Positions 30,948 to 38,816 of a DNA stretch of 64,000 bases are shown one piece after another. The stretch covers positions 2,914,001-2,978,000 of the forward strand of contig NZ_AP024845.1 of assembly GCF_020892095.1 (NCBI RefSeq), read 5' to 3'. Within the stretch, counting starts at the first letter, position 1, and each line of letters starts with the position of its first letter. This stretch comes from Claveliimonas bilis (GTDB taxonomy: Bacteria > Bacillota > Clostridia > Lachnospirales > Lachnospiraceae). Position numbers and translations under genes: made by a program. The notes beneath the pieces are model-generated. The model saw only the letters and a list, made by a program, of their open reading frames with translations, was not told where the DNA came from and did not search any database.

Positions 30948-32411
30948 TCACCTCGATTCTATAAAAAAATTTTGGAGGCGCTGGAGCCCTGCGGCATCCA
31001 GTGCATATTGTTCCTGTACCATACCATGCTCCAAATGCAGAACATGAGTACAGCAACTGACGATCAGCTCATAATCATGGGTGATGACAAGAGATGTCTT
31101 TCCCATTTTCTGTATCGTCACAAGTTCATCAGCCACTTCTTTCATGTGCTGTAAATCCAGACCGCTGGTAGGTTCATCCAGCACCAAAATCTTACGTTCA
31201 GAAACAAGAGCGGTGGCAATCGCCACCCGCTGCTTCTGCCCGCCGGAGAGCGCCATCGGGTGTCTCTCCTTAAACTGCAACAAATCCAATCTGTCAAGAA
31301 CCGCGTCCGCCTTGTCGGGAGCTGGCTCCGCCATACTGATGAACATTTCTTCCTCTGTGCTTTCCGTAAACAGCTGATGGTTGACATCCTGCATGACCAT
31401 ATAGCACAGAGATAGCCTTTGTTTTCTATTATACGGCTTCCCGTCCACTTTCACAATGCCCTTGCAGTGTTTCTCCAGACCACAGAGGCAGCGGGCCAGA
31501 GTGGATTTTCCCGCTCCGTTATGGCCGATTACTGCAATCACGCCCGCCTGTGGCAGCGAAAGACTGTCAATATCCAGCGCATCCCTCTGCTTTGTATAAG
31601 CAAAACGAAAATTCTCACATTCGATAGAACCACTGCTTGCAACAGGATGTGCTGTCACAGGGAACGCGCCCAGGTCAAAAGGCCGCAGCCCCATTTCTGC
31701 CTGTTGCGTCACGGACAGTTTAAGTGCATCCAGAGCCAAGTAATCTTTTTCAATTCTCCCATCTTTTAGATACACAACACGGTCTATCAACTCTTTCAGA
31801 TAATAGAGCCGATGTTCCGCAATAATAACTGTTTTCCCTTGCTGTTTCCAAATCTGGATCATCCGGCGCAGATCTTTTGTGGCTGACATATCCAGATTAG
31901 AAGATGGTTCGTCCAGAACGATGATGGGCGGATTACTGGCCGACACAGAGGCACAAGCAATTTTCTGCTTTTCTCCGCCGGAAAGAGAAAAGATATTTTT
32001 CCCCAGCAGATTGTCCATATCAAACTGTTCCGCAGTTGATTTCACCCGCTGAATGATTTCTTCTTCAGGCAAGCCCTGATTTTCGCATCCAAAAGCCAGT
32101 TCGCTGGTGGAGTCCACCGTAAAAAACTGCGTGCGGGGATTTTGAAAAACGCTCCCCACATATTTCGCTGTTTCATAGAGTGGAAGTCTGCTGATGTTCT
32201 TGCCATCCAGCAGGACTTCGCCGCTTAACTCGCCCTCATAATAATTCGGGATCAGCCCATTCACCAACCGAGTCAGGGTTGTTTTTCCGCAGCCAGATTG
32301 CCCACACAAAAGGATAACTTGCCCGTCCGGGATGATTAAGTCAATGTTTACAAGCCCACCGGCATCCGTTCCCCCGGCATATCGAAAATTGATATTGCGA
32401 AGTTCAATCAT
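30948..32411 (-). CDS. Fused tandem ECF ATPase, cluster 2
   Basis: The roughly 487-residue chain holds two ABC ATPase domains: Walker A GQSGCGKTT and GHNGAGKST, signatures LSGGEKQ and LSGGQKQR, Walker B IVLDEPSSN and LVLDEPTSG. The ATG at 32411 follows TTAGGAGG. A longer frame upstream overlaps the T-component gene and lacks an RBS. It pairs with the T component (32425-33147) and the S component (33147-33737). Confidence 0.9.
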   Translation of the reverse strand: MIELRNINFRYAGGTDAGGLVNIDLIIPDGQVILLCGQSGCGKTTLTRLVNGLIPNYYEGELSGEVLLDGKNISRLPLYETAKYVGSVFQNPRTQFFTVDSTSELAFGCENQGLPEEEIIQRVKSTAEQFDMDNLLGKNIFSLSGGEKQKIACASVSASNPPIIVLDEPSSNLDMSATKDLRRMIQIWKQQGKTVIIAEHRLYYLKELIDRVVYLKDGRIEKDYLALDALKLSVTQQAEMGLRPFDLGAFPVTAHPVASSGSIECENFRFAYTKQRDALDIDSLSLPQAGVIAVIGHNGAGKSTLARCLCGLEKHCKGIVKVDGKPYNRKQRLSLCYMVMQDVNHQLFTESTEEEMFISMAEPAPDKADAVLDRLDLLQFKERHPMALSGGQKQRVAIATALVSERKILVLDEPTSGLDLQHMKEVADELVTIQKMGKTSLVITHDYELIVSCCTHVLHLEHGMVQEQYALDAAGLQRLQNFFIESR

Positions 32412-32424
32412 AGACTCCTTCCTC

Positions 32425-33147
32425 CTAACAAATAAAGAAACCGACCCAACAGGGTATCGCCAGCAGGAAGAAGAAAATGTCCAAAGGCCCAAAGCCAATT
32501 TTGCAAATATTTGTCCGTTTCTGCGGCGCTCCAAGCCCTCGCGTGAGAGCCGCCGCAGACAGTTCTTCTCCGATTTTGGCAATCGACATCATCAGAGGAA
32601 CCACCCGGTATTCCAGCATCTTCATGGGACTGCGGAGAGTAGTGATGCCGCGCATCTTCATGGCGTCCCGTATAGCCGCATATTCCTCTTTTACCGTCGG
32701 GAAGAAGCGAAACACCACGGACACAGGGATTACTATTTTCTCGGGAACATGCATCCGTTCCATAGCTGCGACAAATTCACTGACAGTTGTAGTGCTCACC
32801 AGATAGTATCCCATGATAAATCCGGGAAGCATGTGTGTATAAATCCCGACCACAGCTCCCAGGATAAAATTCCATGTACCAGTGAGCAGCGGCAATACCG
32901 TTAATTCCAACGCAAACAAAATAGCGTATGTAACTGCAAATCTGGCTGCGGCCACCCATTTTCTTGAAAGAAGCAGGAACACAATCGGGCACGCCATGAG
33001 GCACGGGCGAACCAGGTTCATAAATCCGCCCGTGCCGCCAGTAATCATAATGGTGCTGACTGTAACAGTCAAAAACAGTTTTGTCCTCGGATCGGTGGGA
33101 ATAACAGCTTTGCTTTCAAATTTTAGCGTTGTAACCGCCGCATCCAT
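32425..33147 (-). CDS. ECF transporter T component (CbiQ/EcfT-like), cluster 2
   Basis: The 240-residue membrane protein has the coupling region VSVVFRFFPTVKEEYAAIRDAMKMRG and the ATPase-docking motif AALTRGLG. Five or so hydrophobic helices flank it. Its ATG overlaps the S-component stop by one base (TGATG). It corresponds to 19370-20056 of cluster 1. Confidence 0.85.
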   Translation of the reverse strand: MDAAVTTLKFESKAVIPTDPRTKLFLTVTVSTIMITGGTGGFMNLVRPCLMACPIVFLLLSRKWVAAARFAVTYAILFALELTVLPLLTGTWNFILGAVVGIYTHMLPGFIMGYYLVSTTTVSEFVAAMERMHVPEKIVIPVSVVFRFFPTVKEEYAAIRDAMKMRGITTLRSPMKMLEYRVVPLMMSIAKIGEELSAAALTRGLGAPQKRTNICKIGFGPLDIFFFLLAIPCWVGFFIC

Positions 33148-33737
33148 CAGGCAATCCCTGCCTTTTCAAAATGCTTCTTCAACACAGCTTTACCAAGAAG
33201 CGCCCCCAAAATGCCGCCGATAAAAGTGACAATAAACAGAACCGGGTACATCCAGCCAGGAGTATAGGACATGAGTGTGTCTACATATTCCTGCCCATAG
33301 CTGCTCACAAGTGAGGCGAAGAAGGTATCACGGGTCAAAAACATCCGGCTCACATAGCCCATGATCCAAAGGGAAAACACTCCGTTGCCAAGGAGTGTGC
33401 ACTTCCAGCTTTGATATTTTCCAGCCCGCAAAATTACATCGCCCAGGACACCAAAGATGATGACAAAAATCAGAACCAACACACCGCTGCCCATGATTAA
33501 ATTCAGCAAGCCCAGAACAATGCCGGTCAGGGATACCATGCCAAACTTTTTGACCTTTGTTAAGTACAGCATAAAGGGAATACCGCACAGGATGGGGCAC
33601 ACCAATCCAAGAAGCGGGATAAAGATAGGGATATACCCCAACATCATGCCCGCAAAGAAAATGACAAAATAGATGGCGGTGAAAATGCCCACATTGATAA
33701 GGTCTTTTGCTTGTAGCTTTTTGCTTTTTGTTTCCAT
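33147..33737 (-). CDS. ECF transporter S component, MptD/Trep_Strep family, cluster 2
   Basis: The 196-residue membrane protein has the N-terminal segment LQAKDLINVGIFTAIYFVIFF and the C-terminal GALLGKAVLKKHFEKAGIA, parallel to the cluster 1 protein. Both lack a recognisable ligand-binding signature, so the substrate is unknown. Middle helices differ much more than the ends, which suggests that the two S proteins bind different or variant ligands while keeping the contacts to their T components. Confidence 0.85.
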   Translation of the reverse strand: METKSKKLQAKDLINVGIFTAIYFVIFFAGMMLGYIPIFIPLLGLVCPILCGIPFMLYLTKVKKFGMVSLTGIVLGLLNLIMGSGVLVLIFVIIFGVLGDVILRAGKYQSWKCTLLGNGVFSLWIMGYVSRMFLTRDTFFASLVSSYGQEYVDTLMSYTPGWMYPVLFIVTFIGGILGALLGKAVLKKHFEKAGIA

Positions 33738-33757
33738 TTACACATACCTCCAGAGAA

Positions 33758-33773
33758 GTTAGCAAAAACTAAC
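33758..33773 (-). promoter_or_regulatory. GTTAG-N6-CTAAC operator, ECF operon 2
   Basis: The palindrome GTTAG-CAAAAA-CTAAC lies 21 bases before the S-component start, the same position as in cluster 1 (19 bases). Confidence 0.6.
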
Positions 33774-33791
33774 CTATTGTGATTAAAAATG

Positions 33792-33808
33792 GCGAAGCAG
33801 AATTTCGC
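33792..33808. other. Hairpin in the ECF operon 2 leader
   Basis: GCGAA pairs with TTCGC around a 7-base loop. It lies between a TATAGT -10-like box (33822-33827, minus) and the GTTAG palindrome, which mirrors the leader of ECF operon 1. Confidence 0.45.
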
Positions 33809-33841
33809 ACAATCAGATTCTACTATAATCTAAACAGGCTA

Positions 33842-33871
33842 CGCCACTCTAAATAGATTGAAAATACTCCA
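33842..33871 (-). promoter_or_regulatory. AraC-type box, cluster 2, upstream of ECF operon
   Basis: Minus-strand TGGAGTA-N14-AGAGTGGCG, identical in words and gap to 29953-29982. The TATAGT -10-like box is 14 bases downstream. Confidence 0.6.
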
Positions 33872-34078
33872 AATGGTTTTTGATTTTCATATGTAATGTA
33901 AAAGAGCTGTAGCAACTTACAAATCATTATGATTTTTCGGGTTTATTAAAAAAAACGTCTCCTGAACCGTGTTTTTCAATCCGTTATTTTTCTATAGACT
34001 TTTCCAAAAGGATAATGCCACTCGTTCTTTATTGTGGTCAGTATGGACTAATAAGTTCAGGAGAATTTCTACATAAAC
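33872..34078. other. Gene-free AT-rich stretch
   Basis: Together with the leader to its left this makes about 340 bases without a gene between the S-component gene and the third XRE/winged-helix module. I see no further motif in 33872-34078 beyond scattered A/T runs. Confidence 0.5.
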
Positions 34079-34120
34079 AAAACTCGCAGCTTAGAGTAAT
34101 TAAACTCTTTCCCGCGAGTT
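34079..34120 (-). terminator. Terminator after XRE remnant, copy 3
   Basis: AACTCGC and GCGAGTT pair with an inner AGAGT/ACTCT stem; TTTTGTTT follows on the minus strand. It is a diverged copy of the hairpin at 25210-25253. Confidence 0.75.
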
Positions 34121-34285
34121 TCATTCCTTCTTTTCTTCTGGTGGCACAAATTCCAGCAGATCACCAATCTCACAATTCAGTACAGTACATAAGCGTGCGA
34201 GAACATCTATATCCAATCGAGTGATTTTGTTCCTGCAGTAGTTGTTGCTCTGCGTTCGCTGCATCTCTGCCCGGTGGCTCAACAT
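34121..34285 (-). CDS. Small XRE/Cro-type HTH protein, possibly truncated, copy 3
   Basis: A 54-residue frame from ATG 34285 (MLSHRAEMQRTQSNNY, then TRLDIDVLARLCTVLNCEIGDLLEFVP) is nearly identical to the copy at 25255-25425. It has the same open upstream frame without a normal start codon. It lies between the winged-helix gene and a terminator. It may be functional with a non-standard start, or a remnant. Confidence 0.55.
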   Translation of the reverse strand: MLSHRAEMQRTQSNNYCRNKITRLDIDVLARLCTVLNCEIGDLLEFVPPEEKKE

Positions 34286-34329
34286 ATTATCGAAAGATAC
34301 AAGTCGAATATAAATTATGAAGAATAGAA

Positions 34330-34364
34330 AAGAAGAACAGCAGCCTGAATTGGATCAGACTGCT
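34330..34364 (-). terminator. Terminator after winged-helix gene, copy 3
   Basis: The minus-strand hairpin AGCAGTCTGATCC...CAGGCTGCT is followed by GTTCTTCTTTTC. It matches copies 1 and 2. Confidence 0.75.
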
Positions 34365-34369
34365 GACTC

Positions 34370-34801
34370 TTATTTTTCTGCTTGTACTTCAAAACAGTAT
34401 CCGACTTCCCGAACGGATCGGATGGTAAATGGAGCATTGGGAGCTGCCTGGTACAGCTTTTCCCGAAGGTTGCAGATGTGAAAGCCGATAGTGTTGCTCT
34501 CACAGCCAGAGGGAATATCTCCCCATACCTTCTCGTAGATTTGGCTGTATGTAAGCACATGTCCCTTGTTGGCCGCAAGCAATAGAAGTATCTCGTATTC
34601 CTTTGCGGTGAGCTGAATTTCTTGGCGATCACGAAAAACTTTTCGTTTGCTTGGATAGATCTCAAGACCAGGGAGGGATAGCATCGGCTCCCTGGTCAGC
34701 TCATATTTTTCTATCTCTGAATGGCTTTGCAGGATGTCGAGGATCGCCTCGAATGCTTTAGAATCTTGTTCCTGCAATTCCAGAATGATTACTCGTCCGA
34801 T
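34370..34801 (-). CDS. Winged-helix DNA-binding protein, copy 3
   Basis: This third paralogue is 143 residues long from the conserved ATC at 34801. The RBS AGGGGTGAT ends 3 bases before that codon, and ATT precedes it. The DNA-binding part (LTAKEYEILLLLAANKGHVLTYSQIYEKVWGD) is almost identical to the other copies. An in-frame ATG at 34864 exists but lies upstream of the RBS, and the added residues are not conserved. No DtxR-like gene precedes this copy, so it looks like the surviving end of a lost third cluster. Confidence 0.7.
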   Translation of the reverse strand: MGRVIILELQEQDSKAFEAILDILQSHSEIEKYELTREPMLSLPGLEIYPSKRKVFRDRQEIQLTAKEYEILLLLAANKGHVLTYSQIYEKVWGDIPSGCESNTIGFHICNLREKLYQAAPNAPFTIRSVREVGYCFEVQAEK

Positions 34802-34951
34802 AATATCACCCCTATGCGTAAGTACTTTTGAAAATATTCTTGGCCTCAAATAAGCCGATCTCATATGATTTTTGCCTAAATAAAGCAATAGCATGTTTAC
34901 AGTAATACAATATGGCCCCTCTGATTTTGTGTAAATCCTTATTTCTCAATT

Positions 34952-34967
34952 ACTGTTGCCGAACAGT
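34952..34967. other. Short perfect palindrome
   Basis: ACTGTT-GCCG-AACAGT in the AT-rich gap 34802-34990, between the winged-helix copy 3 and the MATE remnant. It could be an operator of a lost gene; no promoter is evident. Confidence 0.3.
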
Positions 34968-34990
34968 TACACTTGCCTAATGAAATTGAC

Positions 34991-35110
34991 TTAGGTTGTG
35001 TTTATCCGCTTTTTGAAAGAAATAGTTCCAGAGATGCCAGCAGCGACACTTGCCACCACATGACTGAGCAGAACCGCAGCCCAAATTCCATTTAGGCCAA
35101 AGTCCAGATG
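34991..35110 (-). pseudogene. C-terminal remnant of a MATE-type efflux transporter
   Basis: On the minus strand about 39 residues (HLDFGLNGIWAAVLLSHVV and onward to KKR, then stop) resemble the last membrane helix of MATE-family transporters, where the text GLNGVWAA-type is common. The homology ends abruptly at about 35110, where the recombinase remnant on the other strand begins. The rest of the transporter is absent. It is a deletion or insertion junction. Confidence 0.5.
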
Positions 35111-35797
35111 CTCTTCATAAATACGGACATCCCTCCGGAGGTGCAGCCAGAGTTCAAGGCTTATTCTGACGCAGAGCTGAAAAGGTTGAATGCACAGATA
35201 ACAAAATTGGATGTCCAGATTACTCGGTGCATGGTTATTCACCAGATGCTTGGAACCAGAATATCGGATACACTTACCCTTCGCAGAGATTGTCTGATAA
35301 AAAGGAATGGGCTGGATATTATACGAATTCAGCAGGTCAAAACCCGTACCTATGAGAAACCGATCAGCGCTGACCTGGCCGCACTGATTCAGAAAGCGAT
35401 TAATTATACTAAAGAAAGGTATGGGGCAACAGAGTACATTTTCGTAGATGAGAAAGATACCAGGCGGCCACTACAATACACCACAGTAAAACATAAAGTT
35501 CTCCAACTGATTCTGAAAGAAGACTTGCGGGATGATGATGGCAAGCTCTTCAAATTCAACACACATATGTTTCGGAGATCTTATGGAGTCAAGTTAACGG
35601 AACTGCATCTGGATGACTGGACGATCGCCAAGCTGCTTGGGCATAAGAATGTTAGCGCAGTAAAGCATTACCGAAAAATGAGCAACCAGCTCCTGGCCGA
35701 TGAAACCAGACGAGCAAGAGCAGAACAAACAAGAATCCTATTAAAAAACTTAGATGGATGGGGTGAAGACTATGAGCAAATACGACAAAATGGTTGA
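35108..35797 (+). pseudogene. Tyrosine recombinase, Tn554 TnpB-like, N-terminally truncated
   Basis: About 225 residues of the catalytic domain of a phage-type integrase remain: Arg in MLGTRISDTLTLR, the HxxR box HMFRRSYG, and LLGHKNVSAVKHYRKM with the catalytic His and Tyr. Full family members have 300-600 residues, with an N-terminal arm and core-binding domain that are missing here. The recognisable part begins at DIPPEVQPEF, right at the MATE junction. The following DUF6262/TnpC-like gene overlaps it by 26 bases, an organisation known from Tn554-type transposons. The ATG at 35108 has no RBS, so expression is doubtful. Confidence 0.65.
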
Positions 35798-36155
35798 AGT
35801 CAATCGGGAACGCAGCGAAGAAAAAATAGCTGCAGCAAAACGAGCAATCCGAAAATTGCTGGATCAAGGAGAAAGAGTATCTGTTCCCCAGCTTGTGAAG
35901 ATGACCGGCGCTTCCAGAGGATTTTTTTATAAGAACCCAATCGTAAGAGCAGAAATTGACCGTGTCATGGAACAGCAGGCCGGAACCATTGATCCACGCA
36001 GAGGCATCCTGGATAAGGCAATGGAAGGCCGGATCGATCTGCTTCAGGACGAGATCTTCCGACTGCGGCAAGAAAATCAAGAACTGAGAGCTGAAAATGA
36101 AAGGCTGCAGAAAGCACTCAGTAAGAAAAGCCGGAGCGATTTTCGTAGGCTGTAA
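35772..36155 (+). CDS. DUF6262 / Tn554 TnpC-like protein
   Basis: The 127-residue protein starts at ATG 35772 (GGGGTGAAG upstream). It has an HTH-like segment (VSVPQLVKMTGASRGFFYKNP) and a C-terminal coiled coil (LQDEIFRLRQENQELRAENERLQKAL). This is typical of the small accessory protein encoded after the recombinases in Tn554-like elements, which affects transposition frequency and orientation. It is intact but its partner recombinase is truncated. Confidence 0.75.
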   Translation: MSKYDKMVEVNRERSEEKIAAAKRAIRKLLDQGERVSVPQLVKMTGASRGFFYKNPIVRAEIDRVMEQQAGTIDPRRGILDKAMEGRIDLLQDEIFRLRQENQELRAENERLQKALSKKSRSDFRRL

Positions 36156-36175
36156 ACTTAAAAAATAATACATAG

Positions 36176-36205
36176 AGCCAGCGGCAAAACAACCGCTGGC
36201 TTTTG
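36176..36205 (+). terminator. Intrinsic terminator after the TnpC-like gene
   Basis: AGCCAGCGG, an 8-base loop, CCGCTGGCT and then TTTTGC. It ends the recombinase remnant operon. Confidence 0.8.
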
Positions 36206-36439
36206 CAGTTGTAACCTATGAGTATACACTGCGAAACTTATTGAGACTTCTGCATTTTACGAGCAAGGCTTATAATACAGGTAGATCAAGAAGTCCAGTC
36301 ACCTATTTGTACAGATACTGATCACACGCTGAAGGAAAGGAATCCCGCCATATGGTCGCACCAAAACCGGAAAACAGGTACACAAAACACATTTGTGCTT
36401 TCCGTTAAGCCCAGTGTTTTCAAGGGCTGACGGGGACGG

Positions 36440-37084
36440 GCTATATTTTAATATCCTAACTGGTGGTACGGCGTTCCCATGGCGCTGCTTACATTCCTTG
36501 AAGAAAATGACCTGTCCGGTAAAGACGTATATCTCTTCTGTTCCCACGGCACAGGAGGACTGGCTGACAGCGTGGACATCATAACAGAAGCAGTGCCGGA
36601 TGCGGAAATTTCCGATAATATCTTTGACTGTTACGAAGAAGATGCGGCGTCCTCTGAGGAAGTGATCCGTCAGTGGGTTCAGGAACTGGGATACAGCAGT
36701 GCACAGGGCGAAGATACCGTCCAGGGAAATGCTCTGAACCTGCAGATCGGCGACACTGTGCTGACAGCTGAACTTGCCGACAATTCTTCAGCAGAGGCGC
36801 TTCGGGATCTGCTTGCGGACGGGTCTTTAGAGATCGCTATGCAGGATTATGCTGATATGGAAAAGGTGGGAAGTCTTGGACAGGAACTTCCTGCCAATGA
36901 CGAACAGATCACAACCGAGGCCGGAGATCTGATCCTGTACCAGGGCGATTCCTTTGTCATCTATTATGCGCCTAATACATGGAATTTTACACGACTTGGA
37001 AAGATCAATGATATCAGTGCAGAGGAACTGCAGGATATTCTGGGCGAGGGAGATGTGACAGTTACCTTGTCTCTGGCAGAGTAG
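36440..37084 (+). pseudogene. Flavodoxin fused to a cyclophilin-like domain, 5' part lost
   Basis: The frame reads AIF, a TAA stop at 36449, then YPNWWYGVPMALLTFLE, which is the central flavodoxin motif, followed by LFCSHGTGG and a C-terminal cyclophilin-like domain (from about ALNLQIGDTVL to the end). The FMN phosphate loop and first strands that should precede it are absent upstream. The intact proteins are secreted or cytosolic flavodoxin-cyclophilin-like fusions. Translation could restart at ATG 36479 but would not give a flavin-binding protein. Confidence 0.7.
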
Positions 37085-37137
37085 GGGAGCATTGTTGTAT
37101 AAATAAATGGATTCAGGCATGATAGGAGGAATGTACT

Positions 37138-37760
37138 ATGGATACAATACAGTTAAATAATCAGTTGGAAATGCCGCTTCTTGGATTCGGAGTTTTTCAG
37201 ATTACAGATCACGATGAATGTAAAAAGGCCGTAAAAGAAGCTCTGAAAACGGGCTACCGGATGATAGATACCGCCGCATGCTACGGAAATGAGAGGGCAG
37301 TGGGTGAAGCTGTGAAAGAAAGCGGGATCAGAAGGGAAGATGTGTTTCTGGTATCAAAAGTCTGGATTCAGGATGCAGGGTATGAAAAGACGATGGCCTC
37401 ATTTGAAAAGACACTGACTAATCTTCAGACAGATTATCTTGATCTTTATCTGATCCATATGCCCTATGGAGATTACCATGGCAGCTGGAGAGCAATGGAA
37501 GAGCTGTATCGTAGGGGAAGGGTGAAATCCATCCGTTCTGTCAACAGAAAGAGCTTCGGAAAGTAATGGAGCAGTACGATATCAAAGCGATGGCATGGGC
37601 GCCGTTTGCAGAAGGAAGAGAAGGATTTTTCAGAATGAAAAGCTGTCAGCTATAGGATCGGCGTATGGAAAAACACCTGCACAGGTTATCTTAAGATAGC
37701 TTCGTCAGAGCGGGATCATTGCAATCTCTAAGTCTGTTCATGAAGAAAGAATCCGTAAAA
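37138..37760 (+). pseudogene. Aldo/keto reductase with deletion and frameshifts
   Basis: An intact start (RBS AGGAGG, ATG 37138) encodes the N-terminal half of an aldo/keto reductase: LGFGVFQI, then MIDTAACYGNE with the catalytic Asp and Tyr, and YLDLYLIHMP. The frame stops at 37566. A second frame continues with QQKELRKVMEQYDIKAMAW and APFAEGREG, then a third with AISKSVHEERIR near 37740. About 50 residues around the ASP/His region are deleted. It is inactive. Confidence 0.8.
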
Positions 37761-37769
37761 CTCAGACAG

Positions 37770-38641
37770 CAGGATGAAAAGCGCAGAAAAGAGGCAATAA
37801 GGAAGCGGGCAAAGCACGGTGCCTTTGGCTATACCATTGTCCCGGATAAGTGGTATCAGACAATAGAGAACTGGTGGCATGAAAGATATCATTTTCAAAT
37901 GGACAAAGAATGGATAATCTTCTGTACAGGAGTCGTCCCGGCTATTTCCAGTATTGTCAGAAAAATGACCACAGCAGCAGAAAAAATTGTCCTGCTTACA
38001 CCGGTCTATAATATCTTTTTTAATTCGGTTGTGAATAATGGGAGATATGTGGTGGAGTGCCAGCTTCAGTTGTGACTTGACAGAGCCTGGAAGCAGCTAT
38101 ATTCCCTTTGCATCGGTTTCGGATACATGCAGGGAAAACAGCATTACCTGTATTGCGCCGACAAAGTCTTTTAATCTTGCAGGACTTCAGACTGCGGCTG
38201 TCATTATTCCAAATGAGACGATTCGGTATAAAGTATGGAGAGGGATGAATACAGATGAAGTAGCGGAACCAAATGTGTTTGCCATGACCGCTGCGATCAC
38301 TGCATGGACACAGGGAGACGCCTGGTTGGATGCGCTGCGGAGCTATCTTTTCCAGAATCGGCATACAGGCAGCACAGTATCTGCAAAAGCAGATTCCGGA
38401 AGTAAATCTGGTTCCTGCCAAAGCCACCTATCTATTATGGATAGACTGCCGTAATATAACTGAAAACGCAGAAGAACTGGCAGAGTATATCAGACGGGAA
38501 ACAGGACTTTATTTGTGTGCCGGAACAGAATACGGAAAATCCGGCGAAGGATTTCTTCGAATGAATATTGCATGCCGGAGGGAAACAATGATGGAAGGTC
38601 TACAGCGGCTGAAAGAGGGGTTTGATCTTTTCATATTATAA
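37770..38641 (+). pseudogene. MalY/PatB-type aminotransferase (cystathionine beta-lyase) remnant
   Basis: Three frames together carry an interrupted PLP-dependent MalY/PatB protein: AKHGAFGYTIVPDKWY and IIFCTGVVPAISSIVRK (to 38075), then CDLTEPGSSYIPFASVSDT and the PLP-lysine segment APTKSFNLAGLQ (38083-38350), then the C-terminal VPAKATYLLWIDCRN to the end at 38641. The N-terminus and about 70 residues before CDLTEPG are missing and the frames do not join. The intact enzyme cleaves C-S bonds of cystathionine or cysteine. It is the last gene of the decayed block before the core genome. Confidence 0.8.
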
Positions 38642-38722
38642 TAAGATTATAAAATATTCCCTGATTCGGGAGAGTCCCATGTCTGGACAACAGGTAAATA
38701 AAGAGTGTGAGAAATTGGTCTA

Positions 38723-38774
38723 TTTTAAAAGGCCGTCAGATGAAGCTGTGCTCTAAATCTGGCGGTCTTTTAAA
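38723..38774. terminator. Bidirectional terminator before lexA
   Basis: TTTTAAAAGGCCGTCAGAT pairs with ATCTGGCGGTCTTTTAAAA around a 15-base loop with two wobble pairs. It can end both the minus-strand lexA transcript and plus-strand readthrough. Confidence 0.8.
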
Positions 38775-38816
38775 ATACAACTTGAAAAATAATCAGGATA
38801 AGAGGATGGTGTAACT

